Part shown: in pieces, positions 57,437 through 64,000 of the stretch | How the letters are laid out: each line of letters starts with the position of its first letter | Position numbering within the stretch: position 1 is the first letter of the stretch | Assembly: GCF_000277125.1 (NCBI RefSeq) | Contig: NC_016946.1 | Location: 992,001-1,056,000 of the forward strand | Reading direction: 5' to 3' | DNA from: Mycobacterium intracellulare ATCC 13950 | GTDB taxonomy: Bacteria > Actinomycetota > Actinomycetes > Mycobacteriales > Mycobacteriaceae | DNA: 64,000 nucleotides | The notes under the pieces: generated by a model | The model's database searches: none | What the model saw: the letters and a program-made list of their open reading frames with translations, nothing else | Told to the model about the DNA's origin: nothing | Made by a program: the position numbers and the translations under genes

Positions 57437-58138
57437 TTGCCCGGCAAGCCGGATCCGAAGCGGCGTTCCCCGGCATCGCGCCCGGGGAAGGCCGGCGCTT
57501 CGGTTCGGCGCCCTCGGTCGGCCAAGCCGTCGTCGAAGCCGTCCGCGCGGACATCGCCCACGGCGAACCACGGCGGCCGCAACGCCACGCAGCAAGAGCA
57601 TGTCGTCGAACCCATCGCCCGGCAGGCCGCCGAATCGGTTGAGCAGCGCTCCGAGCAACGGCTCGGGTTCACCGCGCGGCGCGCGGCGGTGCTGGCCGCG
57701 GTGATCTGCGTGCTGACGCTGACGATCGCCGGACCGGTGCGCACCTATTTCGCGCAGCGCACCGAGATGAATCAGCTGGCCGCCAGCGAGGCGGCGCTGC
57801 GCCGTCAGATCGCGGATTTGGAGCAGCGAAAGACCAAACTCGGTGACCCGGCCTACATTGCGGCGCAGGCCCGCGAGCGGCTCGGCTTCGTGAAGCCCGG
57901 CGACATCCCGTTCCAGGTTCAGCTTCCCCCGTCGGCGGCCGAGCCGACCCAGCCGGGGGCCCCGTCGGCGAAACCGGTCAACAACGACCCGTGGTACACG
58001 TCGCTGTGGCACACCATCGCCGACGCCCCGCACCTGCCGCCGGCCGCGCCGCCTCCCGCGCCGCCGCCCGCCGAAGCCCCGGCCCCGCCGGCCGAACCGG
58101 GTCCGTCCGCGCCGAACCCCCCCGGTCCCGGTGGTTGA
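57437..58138 (+). CDS. FtsB/DivIC-family septum protein
   Basis: 233 residues from TTG at 57437, one base after the enolase stop, with GGAGG at 57423-57427. A long basic cytoplasmic N-terminus (1-75), one membrane helix (about 80-100, AAVLAAVICVLTLTIAGPV), a short coiled coil (FAQRTEMNQLAASEAALRRQ then IADLEQRKTKLGDPAYIAAQ), and a Pro/Ala-rich tail. The layout fits FtsB, a divisome scaffold with FtsL and FtsQ. Equivalent to Rv1024. Confidence 0.87.
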   Translation: MPGKPDPKRRSPASRPGKAGASVRRPRSAKPSSKPSARTSPTANHGGRNATQQEHVVEPIARQAAESVEQRSEQRLGFTARRAAVLAAVICVLTLTIAGPVRTYFAQRTEMNQLAASEAALRRQIADLEQRKTKLGDPAYIAAQARERLGFVKPGDIPFQVQLPPSAAEPTQPGAPSAKPVNNDPWYTSLWHTIADAPHLPPAAPPPAPPPAEAPAPPAEPGPSAPNPPGPGG

Positions 58139-58619
58139 TCGTGCCGACCTGGACGCGGTGGCCCGCCAGCTCGGGCGGGAACCGCGCGGGGTGCTCGAAA
58201 TCGCCTACCGGTGTCCCAACGGCGAACCCGGCGTGGTGAAGACCGCGCCGAAATTGCCTGACGGAACGCCGTTTCCGACGCTGTACTACCTGACACATCC
58301 GGCGCTGACGGCGGCGGCGAGCAGGCTCGAGACGACGGGATTGATGCGCGAGATGACCGAGCGACTGGGCCGCGACGCCGACCTGGCGGCAGCGTACCGG
58401 CGCGCGCACGAGTCCTATCTGGCCGAGCGTGACGCGATCGAATCGTTGGGGACGACCTTCACCGGCGGCGGGATGCCCGACCGGGTCAAGTGCTTGCACG
58501 TGCTGATTGCGCATTCGCTGGCCAAGGGGCCGGGCGTGAATCCGTTCGGCGACGAGGCGCTGGCGATCCTGGCCGGCGAGCCCGCGATGGCGGGCATTTT
58601 GGTGGAGGGCCAATGGTGA
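58131..58619 (+). CDS. DUF501 protein
   Basis: 162 residues, GTG start overlapping the FtsB-like stop by 8 bp. Family blocks: LEIAYRCPNGEPGVVKT, PTLYYLTHPALTAAASRLE and VKCLHVLIAHSLAKGPGVNP. Cytoplasmic; function unknown. It is consistently found between FtsB-like and ppx genes in Actinobacteria. It overlaps ppx by 7 bp. Confidence 0.9.
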   Translation: MVDRADLDAVARQLGREPRGVLEIAYRCPNGEPGVVKTAPKLPDGTPFPTLYYLTHPALTAAASRLETTGLMREMTERLGRDADLAAAYRRAHESYLAERDAIESLGTTFTGGGMPDRVKCLHVLIAHSLAKGPGVNPFGDEALAILAGEPAMAGILVEGQW

Positions 58620-59563
58620 ACGGCGGGCTCGCGGGAATCGACTGCGGTACCAACTCGATTCGCTTGTTGATCGCCGATGTTGTAGGGCCGGGGCGGCTGC
58701 GTGACGTGCATCGGGAGACGCGGATCGTGCGGCTCGGTCAGGGTGTCGACGCGACCGGCGAGTTCGCGGCCGAGGCCATAGCCCGCACCCGGGCGGCGTT
58801 GGCGGACTACGCCGCCCTGCTGAAAACGCATGGGGTGGAGCGGGTGCGGATGGTGGCGACCTCGGCGGCCCGCGATGTCGCCAACCGCGACGACTTCTTC
58901 GCGATGACGGCCGACGTGTTGGGCGCGGTGCTGCCCGGTGCGGTGGCCGAGGTGATCAGCGGCGCCGAGGAGGCCGAGCTGTCGTTCCGCGGCGCGGTCG
59001 GCGAATTGGACGGTGGGGCCGGACCTTTCGTCGTCGTCGACCTCGGTGGGGGCTCCACCGAAATCGTCGTGGGGGGCGAGGCGGTGGCGGCCAGCTACTC
59101 GGCCGACATCGGCTGCGTCCGGCTGACCGAGCGTTGCCTGCATTCGGACCCGCCGACGCCCGCGGAAGTGGCGGCGGCCCGGCAGGTGGTGCGCGAGCGG
59201 CTCGAGGTCGCGCTGGGCGTGGTGCCCGTCGAGGGCGCGCGGACGTGGGTCGGATTGGCCGGGACGATGACCACGCTGTCCGCGCTGGCGCACGACTTGC
59301 CGGCGTATGACTCTGCGGCCATTCATCTTTCACGCGTCGCCGGTGCGGATCTGTTGGCGGTGTGTGAACGGCTGATCGGGATGACGCGCGCCGAGCGCGC
59401 GGCGCTGCCGCCGATGCACGCGGGGCGGGCCGACGTGATCGGCGGTGGTGCGATCGTGGTGGAGGAGTTGGCCCGCGAGTTGCGCGCCCGTGCGGGCATC
59501 GAGGAGTTGACGGTGAGCGAGCACGACATTTTGGACGGCATCGTGCTGTCGATCGCCGAATAG
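58613..59563 (+). CDS. Ppx/GppA-family exopolyphosphatase
   Basis: 316 residues from ATG at 58613 (GTG at 58616 possible) after GGAGGG. ASKHA-fold motifs: AGIDCGTNSIRLLIADV (phosphate 1) and VVVDLGGGSTEIVVGG (phosphate 2). Short form without the C-terminal HD domain. Hydrolyses inorganic polyphosphate or (p)ppGpp. The Rv1026 counterpart is called Ppx2. Confidence 0.9.
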   Translation: MVNGGLAGIDCGTNSIRLLIADVVGPGRLRDVHRETRIVRLGQGVDATGEFAAEAIARTRAALADYAALLKTHGVERVRMVATSAARDVANRDDFFAMTADVLGAVLPGAVAEVISGAEEAELSFRGAVGELDGGAGPFVVVDLGGGSTEIVVGGEAVAASYSADIGCVRLTERCLHSDPPTPAEVAAARQVVRERLEVALGVVPVEGARTWVGLAGTMTTLSALAHDLPAYDSAAIHLSRVAGADLLAVCERLIGMTRAERAALPPMHAGRADVIGGGAIVVEELARELRARAGIEELTVSEHDILDGIVLSIAE

Positions 59564-59580
59564 GCCGGGTTTAGTCACAC

Positions 59581-59638
59581 CCGCCACATGCGCCCCTCCG
59601 GAGGAGGACATGTCGATTGCCCACCTCCGAGCGACAAC
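59581..59638 (+). repeat. left terminal inverted repeat (58 bp)
   Basis: Contains ctccggaggaggacatgtc at 59597-59615 followed by the 20-bp core. It reads inward as a start region: GGAGGAGG at 59600-59607 and ATG at 59610. Confidence 0.9.
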
Positions 59639-59678
59639 TTTGGCGGTGTCGTACCCCTGTGCGACCGTCCGGGAATGA
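59610..59678 (+). CDS. 22-codon leader ORF coupled to the 101-codon ORF
   Basis: ATG at 59610 directly after GGAGGAGGAC encodes MSIAHLRATTLAVSYPCATV-Arg-Glu and stops with TGA at 59676-59678, overlapping the next ATG (59675) as ATGA. Its first ten residues come from the inverted repeat; the right repeat encodes the same MSIAHLRATT on the other strand. It may be a leader peptide ensuring translation of the next ORF. Not known to be expressed. Confidence 0.45.
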   Translation: MSIAHLRATTLAVSYPCATVRE

Positions 59679-59980
59679 ACCATGCAGTCAAAGGCATCGA
59701 GCTGCGTTACGTGCTCACGATGCAGCTGGCCGTTCACGGGCCGGCAACCATCGCCGAACTGATCGAAGCCTTGAACTGGCACCGCTTCTCGGTGCGCGGC
59801 AGGCCGTCGAAGGCGATTTCGGACGCGCTGCGATGGGAGATCGGTCGTGGGCGGGTACGGCGACTAGGGCGAGGAAGGTACGGCCCCGGCTACCTGCCGC
59901 GCAGCACCGAGCATCGAATCCATCAGCGCGTGCTGGCGTTGCGCGAGGCCGCGGGTTGTCGCTCGGAGGTGGGCAATTGA
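59675..59980 (+). CDS. small basic protein of unknown function inside the repeat element
   Basis: 101 residues, MNHAVKGIELRYVLTMQLAV then IAELIEALNWHRFSVRGRPS, SDALRWEIGRGRVRRLGRGR, YGPGYLPRSTEHRIHQRVLA. Strand-helix order and basic charge suggest a winged-helix-like DNA-binding fold; I cannot assign a family. Its last seven codons lie in the right inverted repeat, so gene and repeat travel together. Translation is probably coupled to the 22-codon ORF (ATGA). Confidence 0.65.
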   Translation: MNHAVKGIELRYVLTMQLAVHGPATIAELIEALNWHRFSVRGRPSKAISDALRWEIGRGRVRRLGRGRYGPGYLPRSTEHRIHQRVLALREAAGCRSEVGN

Positions 59981-60012
59981 CATGTCCTCCTCCGGAGGGA
60001 CGCGTGTGGCGG
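59955..60012 (-). repeat. right terminal inverted repeat (58 bp)
   Basis: Mirror of 59581-59638. Encodes the last residues and stop of the 101-codon ORF on the plus strand, and a ribosome site plus ATG on the minus strand. Ends 27 bp from the kdpE stop. Confidence 0.9.
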
Positions 60013-60039
60013 ATGGGACTATGTCGACGACCGCGGGCG

Positions 60040-60720
60040 TCATACCTCGAAGCGATAGCCCATGCCCGACTCGGTCAGCAAATGCTTGGGGTTCGACGGG
60101 TCGTCTTCGAGCTTGCGGCGCAGCTGCGCGAGATACACTCGCAGGTAATGGGTTTCGGTGGCATAGGCCGGGCCCCACACCTCCTTGAGTAGCTCCTCGC
60201 GGCCGACCAACTTGCCGCGATTGCGCACGAGTACCTCGAGCATTCCCCACTCGGTGGGGGTGAGATGGACCTCGCCGCCGTTCTTGCTGACCTTCTTGGC
60301 GGCCAAATCGACGGTGAACGATTCTGTTTCGATCACCGGCTGCTCGACTTCGGATGCTGCGGTGTTGCGGCGGACCGCCGCGCGCAGCCGGGCCAGGAAC
60401 TCGTCCATCCCAAAGGGTTTGGTGACGTAATCGTCGGCGCCGGCGTCCAGCGCCTCCACTTTGTCCGACGAGTCGGTGCGCGCGGACAACACGATCACCG
60501 GTGCGGTGAGCCATCCGCGCAGACCCGCCAGGACGTCGATCCCGGAGATGTCGGGCAGGCCGAGGTCGAGGATCACCACGTCGGGCTTGTGCTCGGCGGC
60601 GGCGCGCAGCGCGCCCGCGCCGCTCGACGCGGTGACCACCTCATAGCCCCGCACGGACAGGTTGATGCGCAGCGCGCGCAGTATCTGCGGCTCGTCGTCG
60701 ATCACCAATACGCGGGTCAT
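60040..60720 (-). CDS. kdpE: KdpE response regulator
   Basis: 226 residues, same length as Rv1027c. Receiver domain with phosphoacceptor Asp52 (VVILDLGLPDISG), acidic pair DDE at 8-10, switch Ser in VIVLSARTDS and Lys in YVTKPFG. OmpR-type winged helix from about 130 (LTPTEWGMLEVLVRNRG, ATETHYLRVYLAQLRRKL). It activates the kdpFABC potassium pump genes when phosphorylated by KdpD. Its ribosome site comes from the 45-bp repeat. Confidence 0.96.
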   Translation of the reverse strand: MTRVLVIDDEPQILRALRINLSVRGYEVVTASSGAGALRAAAEHKPDVVILDLGLPDISGIDVLAGLRGWLTAPVIVLSARTDSSDKVEALDAGADDYVTKPFGMDEFLARLRAAVRRNTAASEVEQPVIETESFTVDLAAKKVSKNGGEVHLTPTEWGMLEVLVRNRGKLVGREELLKEVWGPAYATETHYLRVYLAQLRRKLEDDPSNPKHLLTESGMGYRFEV

Positions 60721-60722
60721 GT

Positions 60723-60767
60723 GCGCCGCTCCTCCTCATCGCTGCGCTCTGCATCGTCGCCGGCGCG
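60723..60767 (-). repeat. 45-bp repeat carrying a ribosome site (kdpD-kdpE junction)
   Basis: Reverse complement of 54022-54066 with no mismatch. It fills almost all of the 49-bp gap between kdpD and kdpE, and its GAGGAGGAG is 8-10 bases before the kdpE ATG. Confidence 0.92.
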
Positions 60768-60769
60768 CG

Positions 60770-63352
60770 TCATGTGCGCCGGTCCTCTATCGATTGCGGC
60801 GCAGCCATTTCCACGATCACGGTCAGCCCGCCTCCCGGAGTGTCGGTGGCCGTTATGGTCCCGCCCATCGCCTCGACGAAGCCCCGCGCCACCGACATCC
60901 CCAGACCGACGCCGGTGGTGTTGTCGTGATCGCCGAGCCGCTGAAACGCTTCGAAGATCTGCTCCTCGGCCCCGTGGGGTATTCCGGGCCCCTCGTCGAT
61001 GACGTTGATCAGCACCCGATCGCCCACCCGCCCGGCGTTGACCCGGACCAGGCAGTGGGGCGCGTAGCGCAGCGCGTTGTCGATCAGGTTGGCCAGCACG
61101 CGCTCCAGCAGCCCGGCGTCGGCCATCACCATGGCGTCGCCCACGTCCACCTTGACGCGGTCGATGGCGGACCGGAAATAGCCGGTGGCGCCCTTGCCGA
61201 TGCTGACCAGCGCGCGTTGCACGGTTTCCTCGAGGTACACCCGGCTCAGCTCGGGGTGGATCACCCCGGCGGCCAGCCGCGAGGAATCGAGCAGGTTGCC
61301 GACCAGCGCGGTGAGTTGGTCGATGGACTCCTCGATCGTCGCCAGCAACTCCGCGGTGTCGGTGGCGGAGAAGGCGACGTCCTCGGCGCGCAGGCTGGAC
61401 ACCGCGACCTTGGCCGCCGCCAGCGGCGTGCGCAGGTCATGGCTGACCGCGGACAGCAGCGAGCGCCGCAGTTCGTCGGCCCGCACGACCGCCTCGGTTC
61501 GGCTGGCCTCCTCGGCGAGTTCCCGCTGCCTGATCAAACCGGCCGCCTGCCTGGCCACCGCGCTGAGCACCCGACGGTCCCGCGCCGAGAGCTTTCGGCC
61601 CGCCAGCAGCATCCAGAATTCGTCGTCACCGACCTCGATCGCGGTGTCCGCGGAATCGACGGTGACGCAGGGATCCCTGCCCACGCAGGCGACGACGTCG
61701 CTCGTGGTGCCGCCGCCGCGCGCTTCCTCGCCGGCCCCGCGCAACATCGCGACCGCGCGCTGGGCGTACGTCTCACGCACCCGTTCGAGCAGCGTTTCGA
61801 GGTCGGCGCCGCGCAGCACCGAACCCGCGAACAGGGTCAGCAGCTCGGCCTCCTGCGACGCGCGGCGGGCTTCCCGGGTGCGTTTGGCCGCGAAATCGAC
61901 CAGCACCGCCACCGCGACCGCGATCAGCAGCAGCACCAATTCGGTGATGGCGCTGTTGGGTTCGGCGATGGTGAAGCTGTGCCGCGGGGCAATCAAAAAG
62001 TAGTTCAGCAGCAGCCCGGACAGCATCGCCGAAAGCGCCGCGGGCGCAACGCCTCCGAACAACCCGACCAGCAGCACCCCCACAAAGAACAAGGCGCTCT
62101 CGCCGCCGGTGTCCAGGTAGGGATCCAGCGCCGTGACGGTGATCGCGCAGATGATCGACGGCACGATGAGCGCCGCCAGCCACGACGTCACCCGCCGTTC
62201 GCGCGGCGCGAGCGAGGCCGTGCGAAATCCGCGCTTGGCCTCCTCGTGGGTGACCAGATGCACGTCGATCTTGCCGGACAGCTCGACGATCCTCGGGCCG
62301 ATGCCCTCCTCGAACAGGCGCGCCCAGCGCGACCGCCGCGAGGTGCCGATCACCAGCTGCGTGGCGTTCATCTCGCGCGCGAACTCGAGTAGGGCCGTGG
62401 GCACGTCGTCGCCGACGACGGTGTGCAGCGAAGCGTCCAGGCTGCTCGCCAGCTCGCGGATCTTGGCCATCCGGGATTCCGACAGGCCGGCCAGGCCGTC
62501 GCCGCGGACGACGTGGACCACCATGAGCTCGGCGGTGGACTTCGACGCGATGCGGGACGCCCGTCGCACCAACGTCTCGGATTCGCGTCCACCGGTGACC
62601 GCGACGACAACCCGCTCGCGGGCCTCCCACATGTCGGTGATCTTGTTCTCGGCCCGGTATTTTGCCAGCGCCGTATCGACCTGGTCGGCGAGCCACAGCA
62701 GCGCCAGTTCCCTTAGCGCGGTGAGGTTTCCGCGACGGAAGTAGTTCGACAGCGCCGCATCGATGCGATCGGGAGCGTAGACATTGCCATGGGACAACCT
62801 GCGCCGCAACGCCTCTGGCGTGATATCGATGAGTTCGACCTGCGCGGCCTGCCGCACGATCAGGTCCGGGACGGTCTCCTTCTGCTCGATCCCGGTGATC
62901 TGGGCGACGACGTCGTTGAGGCTTTCCAGGTGCTGCACGTTGACCGTGGAGATCACCGTGATCCCGGCGTCGAGCAACTCCTCGACGTCCTGCCATCGCT
63001 TGGGGTTCTTGCTGCCCGGCGCGTTGGTGTGCGCGAGTTCGTCGACGAGGACGACCTGCGGGCGGCGCGCCAGCACGGCCGGCACGTCGAGCTCGGGGAA
63101 GCGGCCGCCGCGATACTCGATATAGCGCGGCGGAATGATCTCGATGCCCTCAAGCAGCTCAGCGGTTTTCGCACGCCCGTGGGTTTCCACCACGCCCGCC
63201 ACCAGATCGGTGCCACGCTCCAGCCGCCGATGCGCCTCACCCAGCATCGAATACGTCTTACCCACACCCGGAGCGGCACCGAGGTAGATGCGTAGCTCCC
63301 CCCGCCTGGGTTGGCGGCCGTGGAGGTTGACGTCACTCACGCCAACCATCAT
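60770..63352 (-). CDS. kdpD: KdpD sensor histidine kinase
   Basis: 860 residues from ATG at 63352 (ATG 63349 or GTG 63340 also possible); equal to M. tuberculosis KdpD in length. N-terminal KdpD domain with Walker A YLGAAPGVGKTYSMLGEAHR and LVDELAHTNAPGSKNPKRWQ, a Usp domain (about 245-370), four membrane helices (about 395-505), a GAF-like domain and the kinase (LLSAVSHDLRTPLAAAK with His, NALRYAP, GPGIP, GVGLGMSV). It senses potassium limitation and phosphorylates KdpE. 11 bp after kdpC. Confidence 0.96.
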   Translation of the reverse strand: MMVGVSDVNLHGRQPRRGELRIYLGAAPGVGKTYSMLGEAHRRLERGTDLVAGVVETHGRAKTAELLEGIEIIPPRYIEYRGGRFPELDVPAVLARRPQVVLVDELAHTNAPGSKNPKRWQDVEELLDAGITVISTVNVQHLESLNDVVAQITGIEQKETVPDLIVRQAAQVELIDITPEALRRRLSHGNVYAPDRIDAALSNYFRRGNLTALRELALLWLADQVDTALAKYRAENKITDMWEARERVVVAVTGGRESETLVRRASRIASKSTAELMVVHVVRGDGLAGLSESRMAKIRELASSLDASLHTVVGDDVPTALLEFAREMNATQLVIGTSRRSRWARLFEEGIGPRIVELSGKIDVHLVTHEEAKRGFRTASLAPRERRVTSWLAALIVPSIICAITVTALDPYLDTGGESALFFVGVLLVGLFGGVAPAALSAMLSGLLLNYFLIAPRHSFTIAEPNSAITELVLLLIAVAVAVLVDFAAKRTREARRASQEAELLTLFAGSVLRGADLETLLERVRETYAQRAVAMLRGAGEEARGGGTTSDVVACVGRDPCVTVDSADTAIEVGDDEFWMLLAGRKLSARDRRVLSAVARQAAGLIRQRELAEEASRTEAVVRADELRRSLLSAVSHDLRTPLAAAKVAVSSLRAEDVAFSATDTAELLATIEESIDQLTALVGNLLDSSRLAAGVIHPELSRVYLEETVQRALVSIGKGATGYFRSAIDRVKVDVGDAMVMADAGLLERVLANLIDNALRYAPHCLVRVNAGRVGDRVLINVIDEGPGIPHGAEEQIFEAFQRLGDHDNTTGVGLGMSVARGFVEAMGGTITATDTPGGGLTVIVEMAAPQSIEDRRT

Positions 63353-63363
63353 CCCCCTTGCCG

Positions 63364-64000
63364 CTAACTCGTGACGGGATACCGGTGGTCGAGTTGCAGG
63401 TTGAGTTGCAGCACATCGACGCACGGCTCACCGAAAAACCCCAGCGCGCGGCCGCTCCGGTTCTGCGCCACCACCGCACGGATCTGATCCGGGCTGACAC
63501 TGCGGGCGTGGGCGACCCGTGCCACTTGGATGTCGGCGTAGGCCGTCGAGATGTTCGGATCGAGGCCGCTGCCGCTGGCGGTGACCGCGTCGGCCGGCAC
63601 GGCCGGGCTGGCGGGCGCGGCGCCGCGGACGGGTACGGTCTGTCCGATCGAGTAGTCCTCTGCGGTTTGGGCGCATTCGACGCGCACCCCCTGGTAGAGG
63701 CTGAGGAACGGCGCCGGCGTCGAGCCGCACGGCTCGTTGACGCTGATAACCCGGGTCGGGTGGACGACGTTTCCACGCGCGTCGCGCGGGCCGATCACCG
63801 ACAGCACCGCGCCCACGCCGCCGCCGGTGCAGAACGGCCGCGACCCGTCGACACCTTCCAGCCTGCCCACCGCGGCACTGCGCGCACACACCTGCGTCAG
63901 CAGGCTCGGCTTGCCGGGCGCGTCGACGATGCTTTCCGGCCCCAGGTTGCTGCCGCCCGACGAGGTCGGGTCGTAGCCGGCGCCCGCCGCCGAGGGTCGG
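63364..64000 (-). CDS. kdpC: KdpC subunit of the potassium-transporting ATPase (5' part outside window)
   Basis: The frame is open through the window end; 211 residues are visible, starting [20 protein letters not shown] and ending with the conserved [31 protein letters not shown]. Between the two conserved blocks is an insert of roughly 80-90 residues relative to E. coli KdpC ([32 protein letters not shown]). The membrane anchor lies beyond the edge. KdpC stabilises the KdpFAB complex at the outer membrane face. Confidence 0.93.
   Translation of the reverse strand, partial: RPSAAGAGYDPTSSGGSNLGPESIVDAPGKPSLLTQVCARSAAVGRLEGVDGSRPFCTGGGVGAVLSVIGPRDARGNVVHPTRVISVNEPCGSTPAPFLSLYQGVRVECAQTAEDYSIGQTVPVRGAAPASPAVPADAVTASGSGLDPNISTAYADIQVARVAHARSVSPDQIRAVVAQNRSGRALGFFGEPCVDVLQLNLQLDHRYPVTS

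Larger units (their letters stand above)
59581..60012. mobile_element. 432-bp element with 58-bp terminal inverted repeats
   Basis: The ends 59581-59638 and 59955-60012 are reverse complements with 3 mismatches in 58. Each contains the palindrome TCCGGAGGA, a ribosome site GGAGGAGG, an ATG and the 20-bp core also seen at 38339 and 38622. Between them lie a 22-codon and a 101-codon ORF. No transposase, so it would be a non-autonomous or REP-like unit. Inserted between ppx and kdpE, whose order is otherwise conserved. Confidence 0.7.

Overview
The window is mycobacterial chromosome: about 65-70 percent G+C by eye, GTG and TTG starts, GTGA/ATGA stop-start overlaps, a PPE protein and an RpfB. The right part (about 29.2-64.0 kb) keeps the gene order I remember for Mycobacterium tuberculosis Rv1007c-Rv1031: metS, tatD, rpfB, ksgA, ispE, pks16, pth, rplY, lpqT, prsA, glmU, tRNA-Gln, a TetR gene, mfd, mazG, lpqU, eno, an FtsB-like gene, a DUF501 gene, ppx, kdpE, kdpD, kdpC. 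Species cannot be fixed from the sequence; a non-tuberculous mycobacterium fits best, because several blocks inside this order are extra. These are a P450-SDR pair with a giant cyclase-ATPase-LuxR regulator between rplY and lpqT, an arsC between lpqT and prsA, a second lysA-like gene beside mfd, and two repeat-flanked islands.

The left part (about 0-21.7 kb) looks like a complete Wzx/Wzy-type exopolysaccharide locus. It has a polyprenyl-phosphate sugar transferase, five glycosyltransferase polypeptides (PssD/PssE pair, a GT2-GT4 fusion and two GT4), a Wzx-like flippase, a Wzy-like polymerase, a Wzz/BY-kinase-like chain-length protein and an FkbM methyltransferase. Four oxidoreductase or TIM-barrel genes, an RmlC-like cupin lacking the usual catalytic residues, and two paralogous secreted DUF4832-like proteins (one cut by the window edge) sit among them. 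A GAF-GGDEF-EAL cyclic-di-GMP protein lies between the two paralogues. A PPE gene lies just upstream of the minus-strand sugar operon.

The link region (about 23-29.2 kb) holds two adjacent gamma-butyrolactone-receptor-type TetR regulators followed by a BcsB-like membrane-anchored protein with no cellulose synthase in the window, a small PAS protein, and a TetR/DUF1772 divergent pair with a clear promoter and operator. Read together, 0-27 kb suggests surface polysaccharide production under cyclic-di-GMP and small-molecule control; this is inference.

Non-coding structure is rich. A 432-bp element with 58-bp terminal inverted repeats lies between ppx and kdpE and carries a 22-codon ORF overlapping (ATGA) a 101-codon ORF. 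A 20-bp core of its ends recurs as an inverted pair around GC-rich tandem repeats downstream of rplY's promoter side. A perfect 45-bp repeat carrying a Shine-Dalgarno sits at two operon junctions (mfd/mazG and kdpD/kdpE). There are also a tRNA-Gln with an intrinsic terminator, a 33-bp direct repeat beside it, and structured leaders before rpfB and pks16.
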